DNA of 64,000 nt. Source: Mycobacterium lentiflavum (GTDB lineage: Bacteria; Actinomycetota; Actinomycetes; Mycobacteriales; Mycobacteriaceae). The stretch's first letter is position 1; each line of letters begins with the position of its first letter. The position numbers were made by a program, and so were the translations under genes. Below the pieces are notes generated by a model. The model had not been told where the DNA came from. It saw nothing but the letters and a program-made list of their open reading frames with translations, and made no database searches. Location: positions 3,720,001 to 3,784,000 of the forward strand of contig NZ_CP092423.2 of NCBI RefSeq assembly GCF_022374895.2, written 5' to 3'. This document shows positions 41,836-51,179 of this stretch, piece after piece.

Positions 41836-41845
41836 GAGGGCACCC

Positions 41846-42355
41846 ATGTTCCGATTGATCGTGACCGGCGCGATGTGCTGTGTCGCCATAACGGCATGCG
41901 GCTCGCACCAGGCGTCCGGCCCGAGCACGTCCGGCTCCAGTTCGCCGAAAACGTTGGCGAGCAGCAGCATTACCGCTGCTCCCCCTGCCACTACGACCGG
42001 TGCGCCGGCGCCGACGAGCAGTGCACCGCCCGATTGTGTCGGATTGTCGATCTGCACACCGCCACCGCCGGACGCCGAGGGGAATCCCGCGTGTTACTAC
42101 TCCGATGGTTGGCAATCGAATTCAGCCGGGGCGGGAATCGAAGTTTGGTACTTCCACGAACCGCAGAACATGTCGAAGCCGGACAAGGTCACGGCAATAG
42201 TGCGTAAGAAGGACGGCACCAACGAGTCTCAAGATGCAGCCATCGAGGCCGGCCAACAAACGCATCGCTTCGAATTCCCGACCATTGATAAGTCGACGGT
42301 TCAGGAGGTGCTGCTCGCGTCGACCAGTGGCCGCTGTTTCGTGATCGGCAACTAG
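41846..42355 (+). CDS. Lipoprotein of unknown function
   Basis: A 169-residue lipoprotein. The signal ends in lipobox ITAC, followed by a long Ser/Thr/Pro/Ala linker up to about residue 70. The outer domain (residues 75-169) has a small beta-rich look, with ACYYSDGWQS, GIEVWYFHEP and GRCFVIGN near the end. Cys residues in CVGLSICTPP, ACYYS and RCFV could form two disulfides. GAGAGGG at 41834-41840 supports ATG 41846. No known family recognised. It is probably cotranscribed with the excalibur gene 26 nt upstream. Confidence 0.78.
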   Translation: MFRLIVTGAMCCVAITACGSHQASGPSTSGSSSPKTLASSSITAAPPATTTGAPAPTSSAPPDCVGLSICTPPPPDAEGNPACYYSDGWQSNSAGAGIEVWYFHEPQNMSKPDKVTAIVRKKDGTNESQDAAIEAGQQTHRFEFPTIDKSTVQEVLLASTSGRCFVIGN

Positions 42356-42480
42356 GGCACGTACCCGGCTCTCCCCCTTGTGTTTTCGCATCCTTGAGAG
42401 GGGCCGGCTCCCTTCTGGAATGGTAAACCTTTTGACCGCAGGGTGTTTGGCCGTCGGTCAGTTAGTAGGCTGCGTCGTTA

Positions 42481-42675
42481 GTGCGGGAGACGGATAGCGG
42501 AACACCAGATGACCCGCATACGTTCCATGACGGAGGCAGTGTTGAGCTGCGCAACGCCGAGTTGCTGCGATGGTGTTCCGACCACGGCCCGCGCGTCGTC
42601 TACCTGCTGAACATGATGGCGCTGGGCGACTACCAGGAGCCGCGCGGTTCCTTCTTGGCGTCGATCGGCTACTAA
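42481..42675 (+). CDS. Small hypothetical protein
   Basis: A 64-residue frame with GTG start at 42481 and G/C-rich third positions. It contains ELLRWCSDHGPRVVYLLNMMALGDYQEP, which looks like a short helix-rich domain. There is no signal peptide. The first 25 residues may be overextended. Function is unknown. Confidence 0.5.
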   Translation: MRETDSGTPDDPHTFHDGGSVELRNAELLRWCSDHGPRVVYLLNMMALGDYQEPRGSFLASIGY

Positions 42676-42726
42676 CGAGCGCTGTCGACCCGTGCCGAGA
42701 CCGCGGACCAGGGATACTGGCACACC

Positions 42727-43290
42727 ATGGACAACACGCATTGGTGGATACCCTGGCTGCCCCTGCTGGGGTCAATACTCGTCACCGCGACCGCATTCCT
42801 CGGCGTCATGATCAACAACAAAAACAGCCGCGCCGCCATCCGATCGGCGCGCATACTTGACCACCAGAAGTGGTTACGAGAAACGCTATTGCAGCTCGGA
42901 TCGCACGCCGCTGGGCACGCATTCGAGATCGACCGCCTCTACAACGTGCGCTCCTTTGCCACCAACGACGAAGTGTTCACCCAGAACATGCTCACCCTGG
43001 CGGGTGAAATCCGGCGGCTGTCAGCCACCGCAGACAGCTTGAGCCTCATCGGATTTCCCGAACTGGCGGCCAGCTGCGCGGAGATCCGTCACGCGGCCGA
43101 TCGAGTGGTCGAACCCGCCAACACCCACCGCGAAACCATCCGATCCTCAGCACCCGAGCAACACGTTCACCAGAGTCGCCTCGCCGTCGACAACCAACTG
43201 GCAGCACTAAGCGAGGCGCGAAAACGGTTCGTGGACCACGCCCAACAGACGTTGAAGGCCCACGCCCTGCTCCAGGTCGACGGCATCTGA
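42727..43290 (+). CDS. Membrane-anchored helical protein of unknown function
   Basis: A 187-residue protein with a single N-terminal span (WIPWLPLLGSILVTATAFLGVMI) and a cytoplasmic, mostly helical rest. RSARILDHQKWLRETLLQL and AGEIRRLSATADSL look amphipathic and may form a coiled coil. No enzyme motif is seen. It is 51 nt after the small hypothetical gene on the same strand. Confidence 0.7.
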   Translation: MDNTHWWIPWLPLLGSILVTATAFLGVMINNKNSRAAIRSARILDHQKWLRETLLQLGSHAAGHAFEIDRLYNVRSFATNDEVFTQNMLTLAGEIRRLSATADSLSLIGFPELAASCAEIRHAADRVVEPANTHRETIRSSAPEQHVHQSRLAVDNQLAALSEARKRFVDHAQQTLKAHALLQVDGI

Positions 43291-43576
43291 CGGCTAGCCC
43301 GAACGGCTGACCGTCATGCCGGCGGCCACCGAATCGAACACCTGCGGGCGTGAGCACCAGCGCATAGAGTGGGGTGCGTTGGCGTGCGGGGAAATCGTGT
43401 CACGACAGCCTATTTCGAAGCGGCGTGCCAGCGAATGCTCACGATGACCTCTTCCTCAGAAGGCAACGCGTGTTGTCGTTCGCCCGTCGAGTTTGATCGA
43501 GGCATTCACGACTAAATCGCGTGGTCGCGTTACATTGATTAATCGCCTACTAGGTTCAACGCGGAACGAGGCCATC
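43291..43576. other. 286-bp intergenic region before DUF3556 gene
   Basis: No gene was recognised here. The in-frame extension from 43493 to 43577 reads poorly, so it is treated as leader. No clear hairpin or consensus promoter was found. Confidence 0.4.
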
Positions 43577-45340
43577 ATGGGATTCATCACGCCGGACCTC
43601 CCAGACGTCGACCACGACACCTGGCCCTCGCTGCCAAGGTCCACGCGGATGCAAGTAGTCACGAGGCATTGGGTGGAACACGGCTTCGGCACGCCGTCGG
43701 CGATCTATCTGCTGTATGTGCTGAAGATGGCCGCGTACGCGGGCGGGGCCGTGGCGGTCATCGCGTTGACCCCAGGCCTAGGCGGCCTCGATCGCCTCGC
43801 GCAGTGGTGGACCCAACCGATCGTGTACCAGAAGGTCGTGGTGTTCACGTTGCTATTCGAGGTCCTCGGCCTGGGCTGCGGATCCGGGCCGCTGACGGCA
43901 CGGTTCTGGCCGCCCATCGGAGGTTTCTTGTTCTGGTTGCGACCCAACACGATTCGCCTACCACCCTGGCCGCGCGCGATTCCCTTCACCCGCGGAGATA
44001 GTCGTTCGATCGTCGACGTGGCGCTCTATGCGATCGTCCTGGCCTCCGGGACCTGGGCGCTACTCTCGCCCGGCCGTGGCGGCCCGGTTACCGCGGCCGG
44101 CGATGTCGGCCTGCTCGACCCGATGGTGGTGGTGCCGCTGATCGTCGCCCTGGCGTTACTGGGCCTGCGTGACAAGACGGTGTTTTTAGCGGCGCGCGGC
44201 GAGCACTACTGGCTGACACTGTTTGTCTTCTTTTTCCCCTTCACCGATCAGATCGCGGGTTTCAAGATCGTCATGCTCGCGCTGTGGTGGGGAGCGGCGA
44301 CCTCCAAGCTCAACCACCACTTCCCGTACGTCGTGGCGGCGATGACCAGCAACCACCCGCTGTTGCGCAGCAAAATGTTCAACTGGGTCAAACGCCGGCT
44401 CTACCTGGACCCGGTCAATGACATACGTCCCTCCTGGGTACCGAAAATCATGGCCCATGTCGGCGGCACTACGGCCGAATTTCTGGTGCCCCTGGTCCTG
44501 GTCTTCTTCGCCGATGGCCATCGCTGGGCGTGGTTCCTGATCGCCTTCATGGTGATCTTCCACCTCAACATCATTTCCAACCTCCCGATGGGAGTTCCGT
44601 TGGAGTGGAATGTATTCCTGATCTTCTCGCTGTTCTATCTGTTCGGGCACTACAACGAAATTCACGCTACAGACCTGCAGTCGCCGCTGTTGCTGGCCAT
44701 CCTCGTCGTCGCGCTGGCCGTTGTCCCAATTCTGGGAAACCTTTTCCCCCAGCAGTTTTCGTTCCTGCCCGCGATGCGCTACTACGCCGGCAACTGGGCG
44801 ACCAGCGTTTGGTGCTTCCGCGCCGGAGCCGAGGAGAAGATCGAAGAGGGCGTCGTGAAAAGCTCAGCGCTGACTGCCAAGCAACTGGCCAGGCTGTACG
44901 ACGAGGCGACCGCCGAGATCACCATCGACAAGGCCGGCGCCTTCCGATCCATGCACACCCATGGTCGCGCCCTCAACGGGTTGCTGCCTCGCGCCATCGA
45001 CAACGAAGCCGACTACCGGATGCGCGAGGGTGAAGTCGTCGCCGGTCCCCTGGTCGGCTGGAACTTCGGCGAAGGCCACCTGCACAACGAGCAACTGCTG
45101 GAGGCCCTGCAGCGGCGCTGTCAGTTCGACGAGGGCGACGTGCGGGTGGTCATCCTGGAAGGCCAACCGATCCAGACTCAACGGCAGTGGTATCGCATCG
45201 CGGACGCCAAGGCCGGGGTGATCGAGGAAGGCTATGTCAACGTCGAAGACATGCTGGCGCGTCAGCCGTGGCCCGAGCCGGGTGACGAGTTCCCCGTGCA
45301 CCTGACGCGCACGGAGAAACGGCTATCCACCGCCGACTAG
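43577..45340 (+). CDS. DUF3556-family polytopic membrane protein
   Basis: A 587-residue protein with about ten membrane spans between residues 40 and 430 and a hydrophilic C-terminal third. MGFITPDLPDVDHDTWP at the start and LWWGAATSKLNHHFPYVVAAM followed by SNHPLLRS are typical of the mycobacterial DUF3556 family. The C-terminal domain (ALNGLLPRAID, GPLVGWNFGEGHLHNEQLL) contains His and Glu that might form a metal site. The reaction is unknown. ATG 43577 is preferred because family similarity begins there. Confidence 0.85.
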   Translation: MGFITPDLPDVDHDTWPSLPRSTRMQVVTRHWVEHGFGTPSAIYLLYVLKMAAYAGGAVAVIALTPGLGGLDRLAQWWTQPIVYQKVVVFTLLFEVLGLGCGSGPLTARFWPPIGGFLFWLRPNTIRLPPWPRAIPFTRGDSRSIVDVALYAIVLASGTWALLSPGRGGPVTAAGDVGLLDPMVVVPLIVALALLGLRDKTVFLAARGEHYWLTLFVFFFPFTDQIAGFKIVMLALWWGAATSKLNHHFPYVVAAMTSNHPLLRSKMFNWVKRRLYLDPVNDIRPSWVPKIMAHVGGTTAEFLVPLVLVFFADGHRWAWFLIAFMVIFHLNIISNLPMGVPLEWNVFLIFSLFYLFGHYNEIHATDLQSPLLLAILVVALAVVPILGNLFPQQFSFLPAMRYYAGNWATSVWCFRAGAEEKIEEGVVKSSALTAKQLARLYDEATAEITIDKAGAFRSMHTHGRALNGLLPRAIDNEADYRMREGEVVAGPLVGWNFGEGHLHNEQLLEALQRRCQFDEGDVRVVILEGQPIQTQRQWYRIADAKAGVIEEGYVNVEDMLARQPWPEPGDEFPVHLTRTEKRLSTAD

Positions 45341-45576
45341 CTGCACCGGGGCGCTGGTATTCGAAGTTTGCGTGGACGACGGCTCACGGGGGCGGTAAAC
45401 CCGCCGGTGTCGTCGAAAAACGCCCAGGAACCGTTGTCGTCGACCTCCATGCGCCATCCCAGCTCAGACCTGCCGGCGAGGGTGTCCAGAAACCATGCGT
45501 GTGCCGCTTCTGCGCTGTCGAAATTCCTCGCTGCGACTATCTCGCCATGTGGGTCGATAGCTCGAAACGTGGGCAT
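45337..45576 (-). CDS. Small hypothetical protein
   Basis: A 79-residue protein. MPTFRAIDPHGEIVAARNFDSAEAAHAWF and WRMEVDDNGSWAFFDDTGG suggest a small alpha/beta domain (quoted only as markers). The C-terminus is basic. It overlaps the DUF3556 stop by 4 nt in convergent orientation. No family recognised. Confidence 0.65.
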   Translation of the reverse strand: MPTFRAIDPHGEIVAARNFDSAEAAHAWFLDTLAGRSELGWRMEVDDNGSWAFFDDTGGFTAPVSRRPRKLRIPAPRCS

Positions 45577-45648
45577 GCGATGTGATTATCCCCTTCGGTC
45601 AAGTTTCAATCGCACGCAATTTCGACCGACGGGGCGCGCTTTTCCTGC

Positions 45649-47574
45649 TTACAGCGTGCGAGTCAACTGATTCGCCAGTAACTCGGCGAATCTGGCCGGA
45701 TCCTCGAGAGCGCCGCCCTCGGCCAATAGCGCGGTTCCGTACAACAATTCGGCGGTCTCGGCGACCGTCGGATCGTCGGCACGCTCTTGGTGAGCCTTGC
45801 GCAGCCCGGTGATCAGTGGATGGTCCGGATTGACTTCCAGGATCCGCTTTCCGATCGGGATGTTCTGCCCGGAGGCCTGGTAGATGCGCGCGAGCGCGGG
45901 ACTTATCCCGAAGGCGTCGGTGATCAGGCACGCCGGCGATTCGGTCAGGCGAGTGGATAGCCTGACCTCCTTGACGTGGTCGGTCAAGGTCTCTTTCAAC
46001 CAGGTCAGCAGGTCGGCGAATTCTTTCTCCCGCTCCTCACGTTCGGCGTCGCTGGACTCCTCGCCGGAATCCAGGTCCACCTCGCCCTTGGCCACCGACT
46101 GCAAGGGTTTGCCGTCGAATTCGGTCACGGTGCCCACCCAGACCTCGTCGACGGGGTCGGTGAGCACCAGGACCTCGTAGCCCTTGGCCTTGAATGCCTC
46201 CAGATGCGGAGACTTCAGGATTTGCTGCCGCGTCTCGCCGGTGGCGTAGAAGATCTGCTCCTGGCCATCCTTCATGCGCTCGACGTATTCGGCCAGCGTG
46301 GTTGCGTCCTCCTCGCTGTGCGTCGACGCGAACGAGGAGATTTGCAGCAAGGTTTCCTGGTTGTCGGCATCGGATAGCAACCCCTCTTTGAGAACCCGGC
46401 CGAACTGGGTCCAGAAGGTGCGATAGTCCTCGGGCCGCTCCGACTGCAGCTCTTTGATCGTGGACAGGACCTTCTTGGTCAGGCGGCGGCGAATCGCGTT
46501 GATCTGCCGATCCTGCTGCAGGATTTCGCGAGAAACGTTGAGCGACAAGTCTTGTGCGTCGACCACACCCTTGATGAACCGCAGGTACTCCGGCATGAGC
46601 TGGTCGCAGTCGCCCATGATGAACACCCGCTTGACGTACAGCTGCACGCCGATTTGGGCGTCCCGGTTGAACAGGTCGAACGGCGCGTGCGACGGAATGA
46701 AAAGCAGGGCCTGGTACTCGAAGGTGCCCTCGGCCTTCATCACGATGACCTCGAGCGGGTCGTCCCAGGCGTGCGCGATGTGCTTGTAGAACTCCTTGTA
46801 TTCCTCGTCGGACACGTCGTCCTTAGGCCTGGCCCACAGTGCCTTCATGGAATTCAAGGTCTCGGTCTCGATGGTGACGACCTCTTCGCCGCCCTCCTCT
46901 TCGGGCGGAGTACGCCGCTCGACCTGCATTCGGATAGGCCACGCGATGAAGTCGGAGTACTGCTTCACGAGGCTCCGCAGCTTCCACTCCGAGGTGTAGT
47001 CGTGGAGCTCGTCTTCGGCGTCTTCGGGTTTGAGATGCAGGGTGACGGCAGTGCCCTGCGGGGCATCTGCGACGGATTCGATGGTGTAGGTGCCCTCGCC
47101 GGTCGACTCCCACCTGGTGGCGTCGCTTTCGCCGGCCTTGCGCGTCAGCAGCTCGACCTTGTCGGCCACCATGAATGACGAGTAGAAGCCGATACCGAAC
47201 TGACCGATCAGCTCTTCCGATGCCGCCTCGTTCTTGGCCTCCCTGAGCTGCTGGCGCAGCTCGGCGGTGCCCGATTTGGCGAGGGTGCCGATCAGGCCGA
47301 TGACCTCTTCGCGCGTCATGCCGATGCCGTTGTCGCGGATAGTCAGGGTGCGCGCGCCCTTGTCCACCTCGATCTCGATGTGGAGGTCAGACGTGTCGAC
47401 GTCGAGGTCTTTGTTGCGGAACGCCTCCAGCCGAAGCTTGTCCAGCGCGTCCGAGGCGTTCGAGATCAGCTCCCGCAGAAACGAGTCCTTGTTGGAGTAG
47501 ACCGAATGGACCATCAGGTCGAGAAGTTGGCGCGCCTCGGCCTGGAACTCTAACTGCTCAACACCGGCATTCAT
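45649..47574 (-). CDS. htpG: Molecular chaperone HtpG (Hsp90)
   Basis: A 641-residue cytosolic ATP-dependent chaperone. The GHKL ATPase domain has FLRELISNASDALDKL, the DNGIGM motif, GTLAKSGT and QFGIGFYSSFMV. The middle domain has WIARPKDD-equivalent wording (ALWARPKDDVSDEEY) and the dimerisation domain follows, ending LANQLTRTL. Length is normal for bacterial Hsp90. It appears to be the Rv2299c orthologue, the last backbone anchor in the window. ATG 47574 is used. Confidence 0.97.
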   Translation of the reverse strand: MNAGVEQLEFQAEARQLLDLMVHSVYSNKDSFLRELISNASDALDKLRLEAFRNKDLDVDTSDLHIEIEVDKGARTLTIRDNGIGMTREEVIGLIGTLAKSGTAELRQQLREAKNEAASEELIGQFGIGFYSSFMVADKVELLTRKAGESDATRWESTGEGTYTIESVADAPQGTAVTLHLKPEDAEDELHDYTSEWKLRSLVKQYSDFIAWPIRMQVERRTPPEEEGGEEVVTIETETLNSMKALWARPKDDVSDEEYKEFYKHIAHAWDDPLEVIVMKAEGTFEYQALLFIPSHAPFDLFNRDAQIGVQLYVKRVFIMGDCDQLMPEYLRFIKGVVDAQDLSLNVSREILQQDRQINAIRRRLTKKVLSTIKELQSERPEDYRTFWTQFGRVLKEGLLSDADNQETLLQISSFASTHSEEDATTLAEYVERMKDGQEQIFYATGETRQQILKSPHLEAFKAKGYEVLVLTDPVDEVWVGTVTEFDGKPLQSVAKGEVDLDSGEESSDAEREEREKEFADLLTWLKETLTDHVKEVRLSTRLTESPACLITDAFGISPALARIYQASGQNIPIGKRILEVNPDHPLITGLRKAHQERADDPTVAETAELLYGTALLAEGGALEDPARFAELLANQLTRTL

Positions 47575-47667
47575 GGGTTCAAATTTACCGAGTTGGGAAT
47601 CGTTAACGTCTAGGGGTCCGGCCTGCCTACCCTGAACAGGTCAGCCCACCCGGTGAAGGGAACTCAG

Positions 47668-48288
47668 GTGTCTGTTGCTCAACGCGAACGTGCCGCCCTC
47701 GTCGACACCATGCGCAGCGTCGGGCCGGATGCGCCCACCCTGTGCGACGGCTGGACCACGCGAGATCTGGCCGCCCACCTTGTGATTCGTGAATATCGTG
47801 CGGATGCCGCACCCGGCATCCTGATCCCGCGCTTCGCCGCCCACACCGCCAAAGTGCAAAACGAGGTGGCCGAGCGGACCGAGTGGGATGCGCTGCTGAG
47901 CAAAGTCGCGTCCGGTCCCCCGGTCTACTCGCCGCTGAAGCTGCTCGACCCGGTGGCCAACGTTGGCGAGATGTTCATCCACCACGAGGACGTGCGGCGC
48001 GCGCAGCCGAACTGGGCGCCGCGCGTCCTGGAACCGAAGCTGGCCAAAAGCCTGCGACGCACGCTGCCGTTGATGGCCCGGATGACGCTGGCGAAAGTTC
48101 CGGGCCGGGTCGCCTTGCGCACCCCAGAGGGCAAGACGGTGCTGATCGCGGGCAGTGGCCCGGCCGTCACGGTGACCGGTACGGCCGAAGAGCTGCTGCT
48201 GTTCTCCGTCGGGCGCGAAGCTCGCGTCGAGTTCGACGGCGATGCGTCCGCGGTGCAGACCGTCCGCGATGCGCCTAAGGGTTTGTAG
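47668..48288 (+). CDS. TIGR03085-type maleylpyruvate-isomerase-like protein, second copy
   Basis: A 206-residue paralogue of the protein at 2.0-2.6 kb. It has LCDGWTTRDLAAHLVIRE and GEMFIHHEDVRRAQP in the same places, and VTGTAEELLLFSVGREARVEF near the end. The substrate is unknown. GAAGGGA 6-7 nt upstream supports GTG 47668 over an upstream GTG at 47653. Confidence 0.85.
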   Translation: MSVAQRERAALVDTMRSVGPDAPTLCDGWTTRDLAAHLVIREYRADAAPGILIPRFAAHTAKVQNEVAERTEWDALLSKVASGPPVYSPLKLLDPVANVGEMFIHHEDVRRAQPNWAPRVLEPKLAKSLRRTLPLMARMTLAKVPGRVALRTPEGKTVLIAGSGPAVTVTGTAEELLLFSVGREARVEFDGDASAVQTVRDAPKGL

Positions 48289-48476
48289 GCTCGCGCCATG
48301 TTTCGCCGTGCCGCCGCAAGCCCTCGTCGCACAGTCACAGGCGCCACATCAGCACCGCGAAGGTCTGGACCGCATCTTCTACAATCGCGATAGCGTATCC
48401 GATATCGCGTGTTAAAACCGTTATAGTCCAATGTTTTTGGTACGGGTGCGTCCGATGTGATCGAGGATCCGATGGA

Positions 48477-50027
48477 CTACGGGCGGCCGAACGCCTCGCG
48501 CAGATCCTTCTTGATGACTTTGCCGAACTGGTTGCGCGGCAGTGTGTCAACGATGACGAGGCGCTCGGGATGTTTGTAGCGGGCCAGACCCAGCGAATGA
48601 CAGTGCTGCACCACGGATTCCAATGACACGCCGTCGGCCGACGCGGGCACCACGACGGCGCACACCCGCTCCCCTGAGCTGTAGTCCGGAACTCCGATGA
48701 CTGCGACATCGGCAACCGCGGGATGGGTGGCTAGCACGTTTTCAATCTCGAGGGCCGAGATGTTCTCCGCATTGCGGATGATCGCGTCCTTGATTCGGCC
48801 GGTAACGCGGACGTTGCCGTCGGCGTCGATCAACCCGAGATCCCCGGTGCGCAACCAGCCGTCGCGGTCGAATGCGCCGGCGTCCAGTGCGGCGTCTGCG
48901 TAGCCGAGGAAGCATTGTGGTCCCTTGAGCCGCAGTTCCCCTTCTTGTCCGACGGGCAGCTCACTGTCCCAGTTGTCGACGACGCGCACGCTAACCCCGG
49001 GTACCGGTGCGCCGACGGTGTAGTCGAGCACCTCGGGCGCGGCGTCGAGCGGCGGTGACGTCGCCACGGGAAACTCGGTCATCCCCCAGGCATTGGCAAT
49101 TCCGGCCACTCCGAAGGTCTCACGGACCTGTCGCCCCAGTTCGGCGGTGATGGGCGCACCCCCGGCTATGCAGCCCCGCAGTGCGCCGAAGAGGGGCTTA
49201 TCGCCATGGGCCCGTTGTGCTTCCAGAAAAGCCACGAAAAACGGTGTGGCGGTGCCCAGGAATGTCGGGTTGTGGGCCGCGATGGCCAGCGGTGTCGCGG
49301 CCGGATCGAACACCTCGAAGAGCGCCAGGCGCATACCGGTCATCAGCGCGGCGGCCACCATCGCGGCCCCGCCGATATGGGCGATGGGGAAGGCGATCGG
49401 ATCCACATCACCGGCGGTGATACCCATCGCGCTCACCATCCCTCGCGAGCCGGCGATCAGGGTGCTGTCGGTGTGACGAATTCCCTTGGGCGCCGCGGTG
49501 GTTCCCGACGAGTAGTAGATCCACTGGTTGTCGCCACTGGGCGCCGTCGCGGGTGCATCGGCGCCGCCACGCGGCAGCCGCAGCTCGTTGGCCTCGGGAG
49601 GTGTTGCCAGATCGACCGAGATGACCTCGAAGCCCTGAGTCGAGGCCAACGACCGGGCGAGCGCGCCGTGATCGAATCCGCGCCAAACTTCGGACACCAC
49701 AAGGAATTCGGTCGACAGCTGTCCGGTGATGAAACCGACCTCACGCTCCCGCAGGATCGGGATGATCGGGTTCTGCACCGCGCCGAGCCGAGCCAGCGCC
49801 GCCATGACAACCACGGTCTCGAGCGTGGTTGGCAGCTGCCAGGACACCACGGTTCCCGCGCCGATCCCACGTTCGGCGAACGCGGCGGCCGTCGCGCATG
49901 CTGCATCGCGAAGCTCGAGTGCGGTCAGGTTCCGGCCATAGTCGTCGGCGAACAGCACCCGATCCGGCTGGCGCTGTGCCGCTTCGGCGATCAACGTCCA
50001 GAAGGTGACGTCCGTACCGGTCGCCAT
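48477..50027 (-). CDS. Acyl-CoA synthetase / AMP-dependent ligase (FadD-like)
   Basis: A 516-residue adenylating enzyme activating a carboxylic acid, probably to its CoA thioester. Motifs in order are YYSSGTTAAPKGIRH (P-loop), NAWGMTEFP, WLRTGDLGLID, GRIKDAIIRNAENIS and the C-terminal Lys loop GKVIKKDLREAF. ATG 50027 is chosen; a longer in-frame extension reads as unrelated sequence and overlaps the thioesterase gene. It starts 1 nt inside the thioesterase stop (TGATG), so the pair is coupled. The substrate may be a medium-chain or aromatic acid. Confidence 0.92.
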   Translation of the reverse strand: MATGTDVTFWTLIAEAAQRQPDRVLFADDYGRNLTALELRDAACATAAAFAERGIGAGTVVSWQLPTTLETVVVMAALARLGAVQNPIIPILREREVGFITGQLSTEFLVVSEVWRGFDHGALARSLASTQGFEVISVDLATPPEANELRLPRGGADAPATAPSGDNQWIYYSSGTTAAPKGIRHTDSTLIAGSRGMVSAMGITAGDVDPIAFPIAHIGGAAMVAAALMTGMRLALFEVFDPAATPLAIAAHNPTFLGTATPFFVAFLEAQRAHGDKPLFGALRGCIAGGAPITAELGRQVRETFGVAGIANAWGMTEFPVATSPPLDAAPEVLDYTVGAPVPGVSVRVVDNWDSELPVGQEGELRLKGPQCFLGYADAALDAGAFDRDGWLRTGDLGLIDADGNVRVTGRIKDAIIRNAENISALEIENVLATHPAVADVAVIGVPDYSSGERVCAVVVPASADGVSLESVVQHCHSLGLARYKHPERLVIVDTLPRNQFGKVIKKDLREAFGRP

Positions 50028-50863
50028 CAGACCGACGGCAGGTCCGAGGGTGGTCGAAATCCGGAGTGCGCGATGGACACCGACACCGCGCTGCCGATCG
50101 GACCGAGGCGGTCTAGAACAACGGCTGACCCGTTGGCCACGCCGTTGTCGCTGTAATGGGTCAGGGCGGCCAGCCCGATATGAGGTCCATCGGGCAGTCG
50201 GCTCAGGGTGAGCGTGTAGTCCACGTTGATGAACTCCAGCGCCTTCGTACCCCAGTTGGCGATCGCGGCGGTGACGTCGGCACACAGCGCCGCCCGAGTA
50301 AACGGTGTGAGCGGCTCGTCGTCGATCAACGGACGCGTTTCATGTAGCCACGTGTACTTCGGTCCGGTCATGTCCCACTCGGGATCGGGATTCTGGAGGT
50401 CTCCGCCCCAGCCATAGGTCCGTAGAAACAGCGTCGGCTTATCGCCGTCATGCTCGATGGGCAGCCGCGGCATCTGCACGGATTGTGACCACACCTTGCC
50501 TTCGGGCTGCGGGCCACGCCGCAGAAACAGCGCGCTCGCTCGCGCAACCGGTTCGCCACGCTGGATCAGAAGCGCCTCGACCAAGCGCAATCGCCGACGT
50601 TCGTGCTGGACCTTGGTGTGCACCTCGAACGGCTCCAGCGCAGCCGGCGCGGGCAAGTCGACGGTCAGCCGCGCAGGCTGCAACTCCGGGTCGTCGGCTG
50701 TACCCCCGAGGACCGCGGCCAGGATGCCACCGACCACATGCCCGCTCATTGTCGGGCCCCAGCCGCCGCGCGCTACCACCGTTGGCACGTAACGACTCTC
50801 GTCGCGCATGAAGTACGGCGTCGAATCGAGGTCATCCGGCCGGATATTCGGTTCGGTCACCAC
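50027..50863 (-). CDS. Acyl-CoA thioesterase-like (double hot-dog) protein
   Basis: A 278-residue protein resembling TesB-type double hot-dog thioesterases. WGPTMSGHVVGGILAAVLG is the first hot-dog helix, PAALEPFEVHTKVQHERRRL the first sheet, and INVDYTLTLSRLPDGPHIGL the second. GTG 50863 is preferred: GGAGA lies 5 nt upstream and the domain starts soon after. An upstream frame to 50977 reads as Cys/Lys-rich non-domain sequence. It may hydrolyse the CoA ester made by the coupled ligase or bind it. Confidence 0.8.
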   Translation of the reverse strand: MVTEPNIRPDDLDSTPYFMRDESRYVPTVVARGGWGPTMSGHVVGGILAAVLGGTADDPELQPARLTVDLPAPAALEPFEVHTKVQHERRRLRLVEALLIQRGEPVARASALFLRRGPQPEGKVWSQSVQMPRLPIEHDGDKPTLFLRTYGWGGDLQNPDPEWDMTGPKYTWLHETRPLIDDEPLTPFTRAALCADVTAAIANWGTKALEFINVDYTLTLSRLPDGPHIGLAALTHYSDNGVANGSAVVLDRLGPIGSAVSVSIAHSGFRPPSDLPSV

Positions 50864-51179
50864 GTAACTCTCCGCACGAACCGGGCTTTCATCAAGTTTC
50901 CTCCTCTGAGGTGAGCAACAGTAGATGTTACAGTTCGTCTTCCTGGTCGCGCGATGCGCGTGCGCCTTTTGAGTCAAAATTCAACGCGCACAGCAGTATT
51001 GACTATCCGGCGCAAGCCGGTTGGCCGCTGGCCCATCCGCCGGGCGCCGAAGGCCGAGGATCAATTAAAGCCGTCGCAGGGGCAGGCCACAGCCGACTCA
51101 TAGCCAGGCTATCTAGCGTCGAGTGAGGTGGGGGTCAGCATTCGATATATCCACCAATTAATGAGTGGGGGGAATAAGT
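50864..51179. other. 316-bp gene-free region
   Basis: No credible gene was found; the frame at 50911-51126 lacks domain character. It contains the palindrome TTTTGA-G-TCAAAA (50967-50979), a perfect CCGGC-GCAA-GCCGG hairpin with a GNRA loop (51007-51020), and an AT-rich stretch at 51140-51165 that may be the promoter of the Gly/Pro-rich gene. Both flanking genes start outward from this region, so it holds two divergent promoters. Confidence 0.5.
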
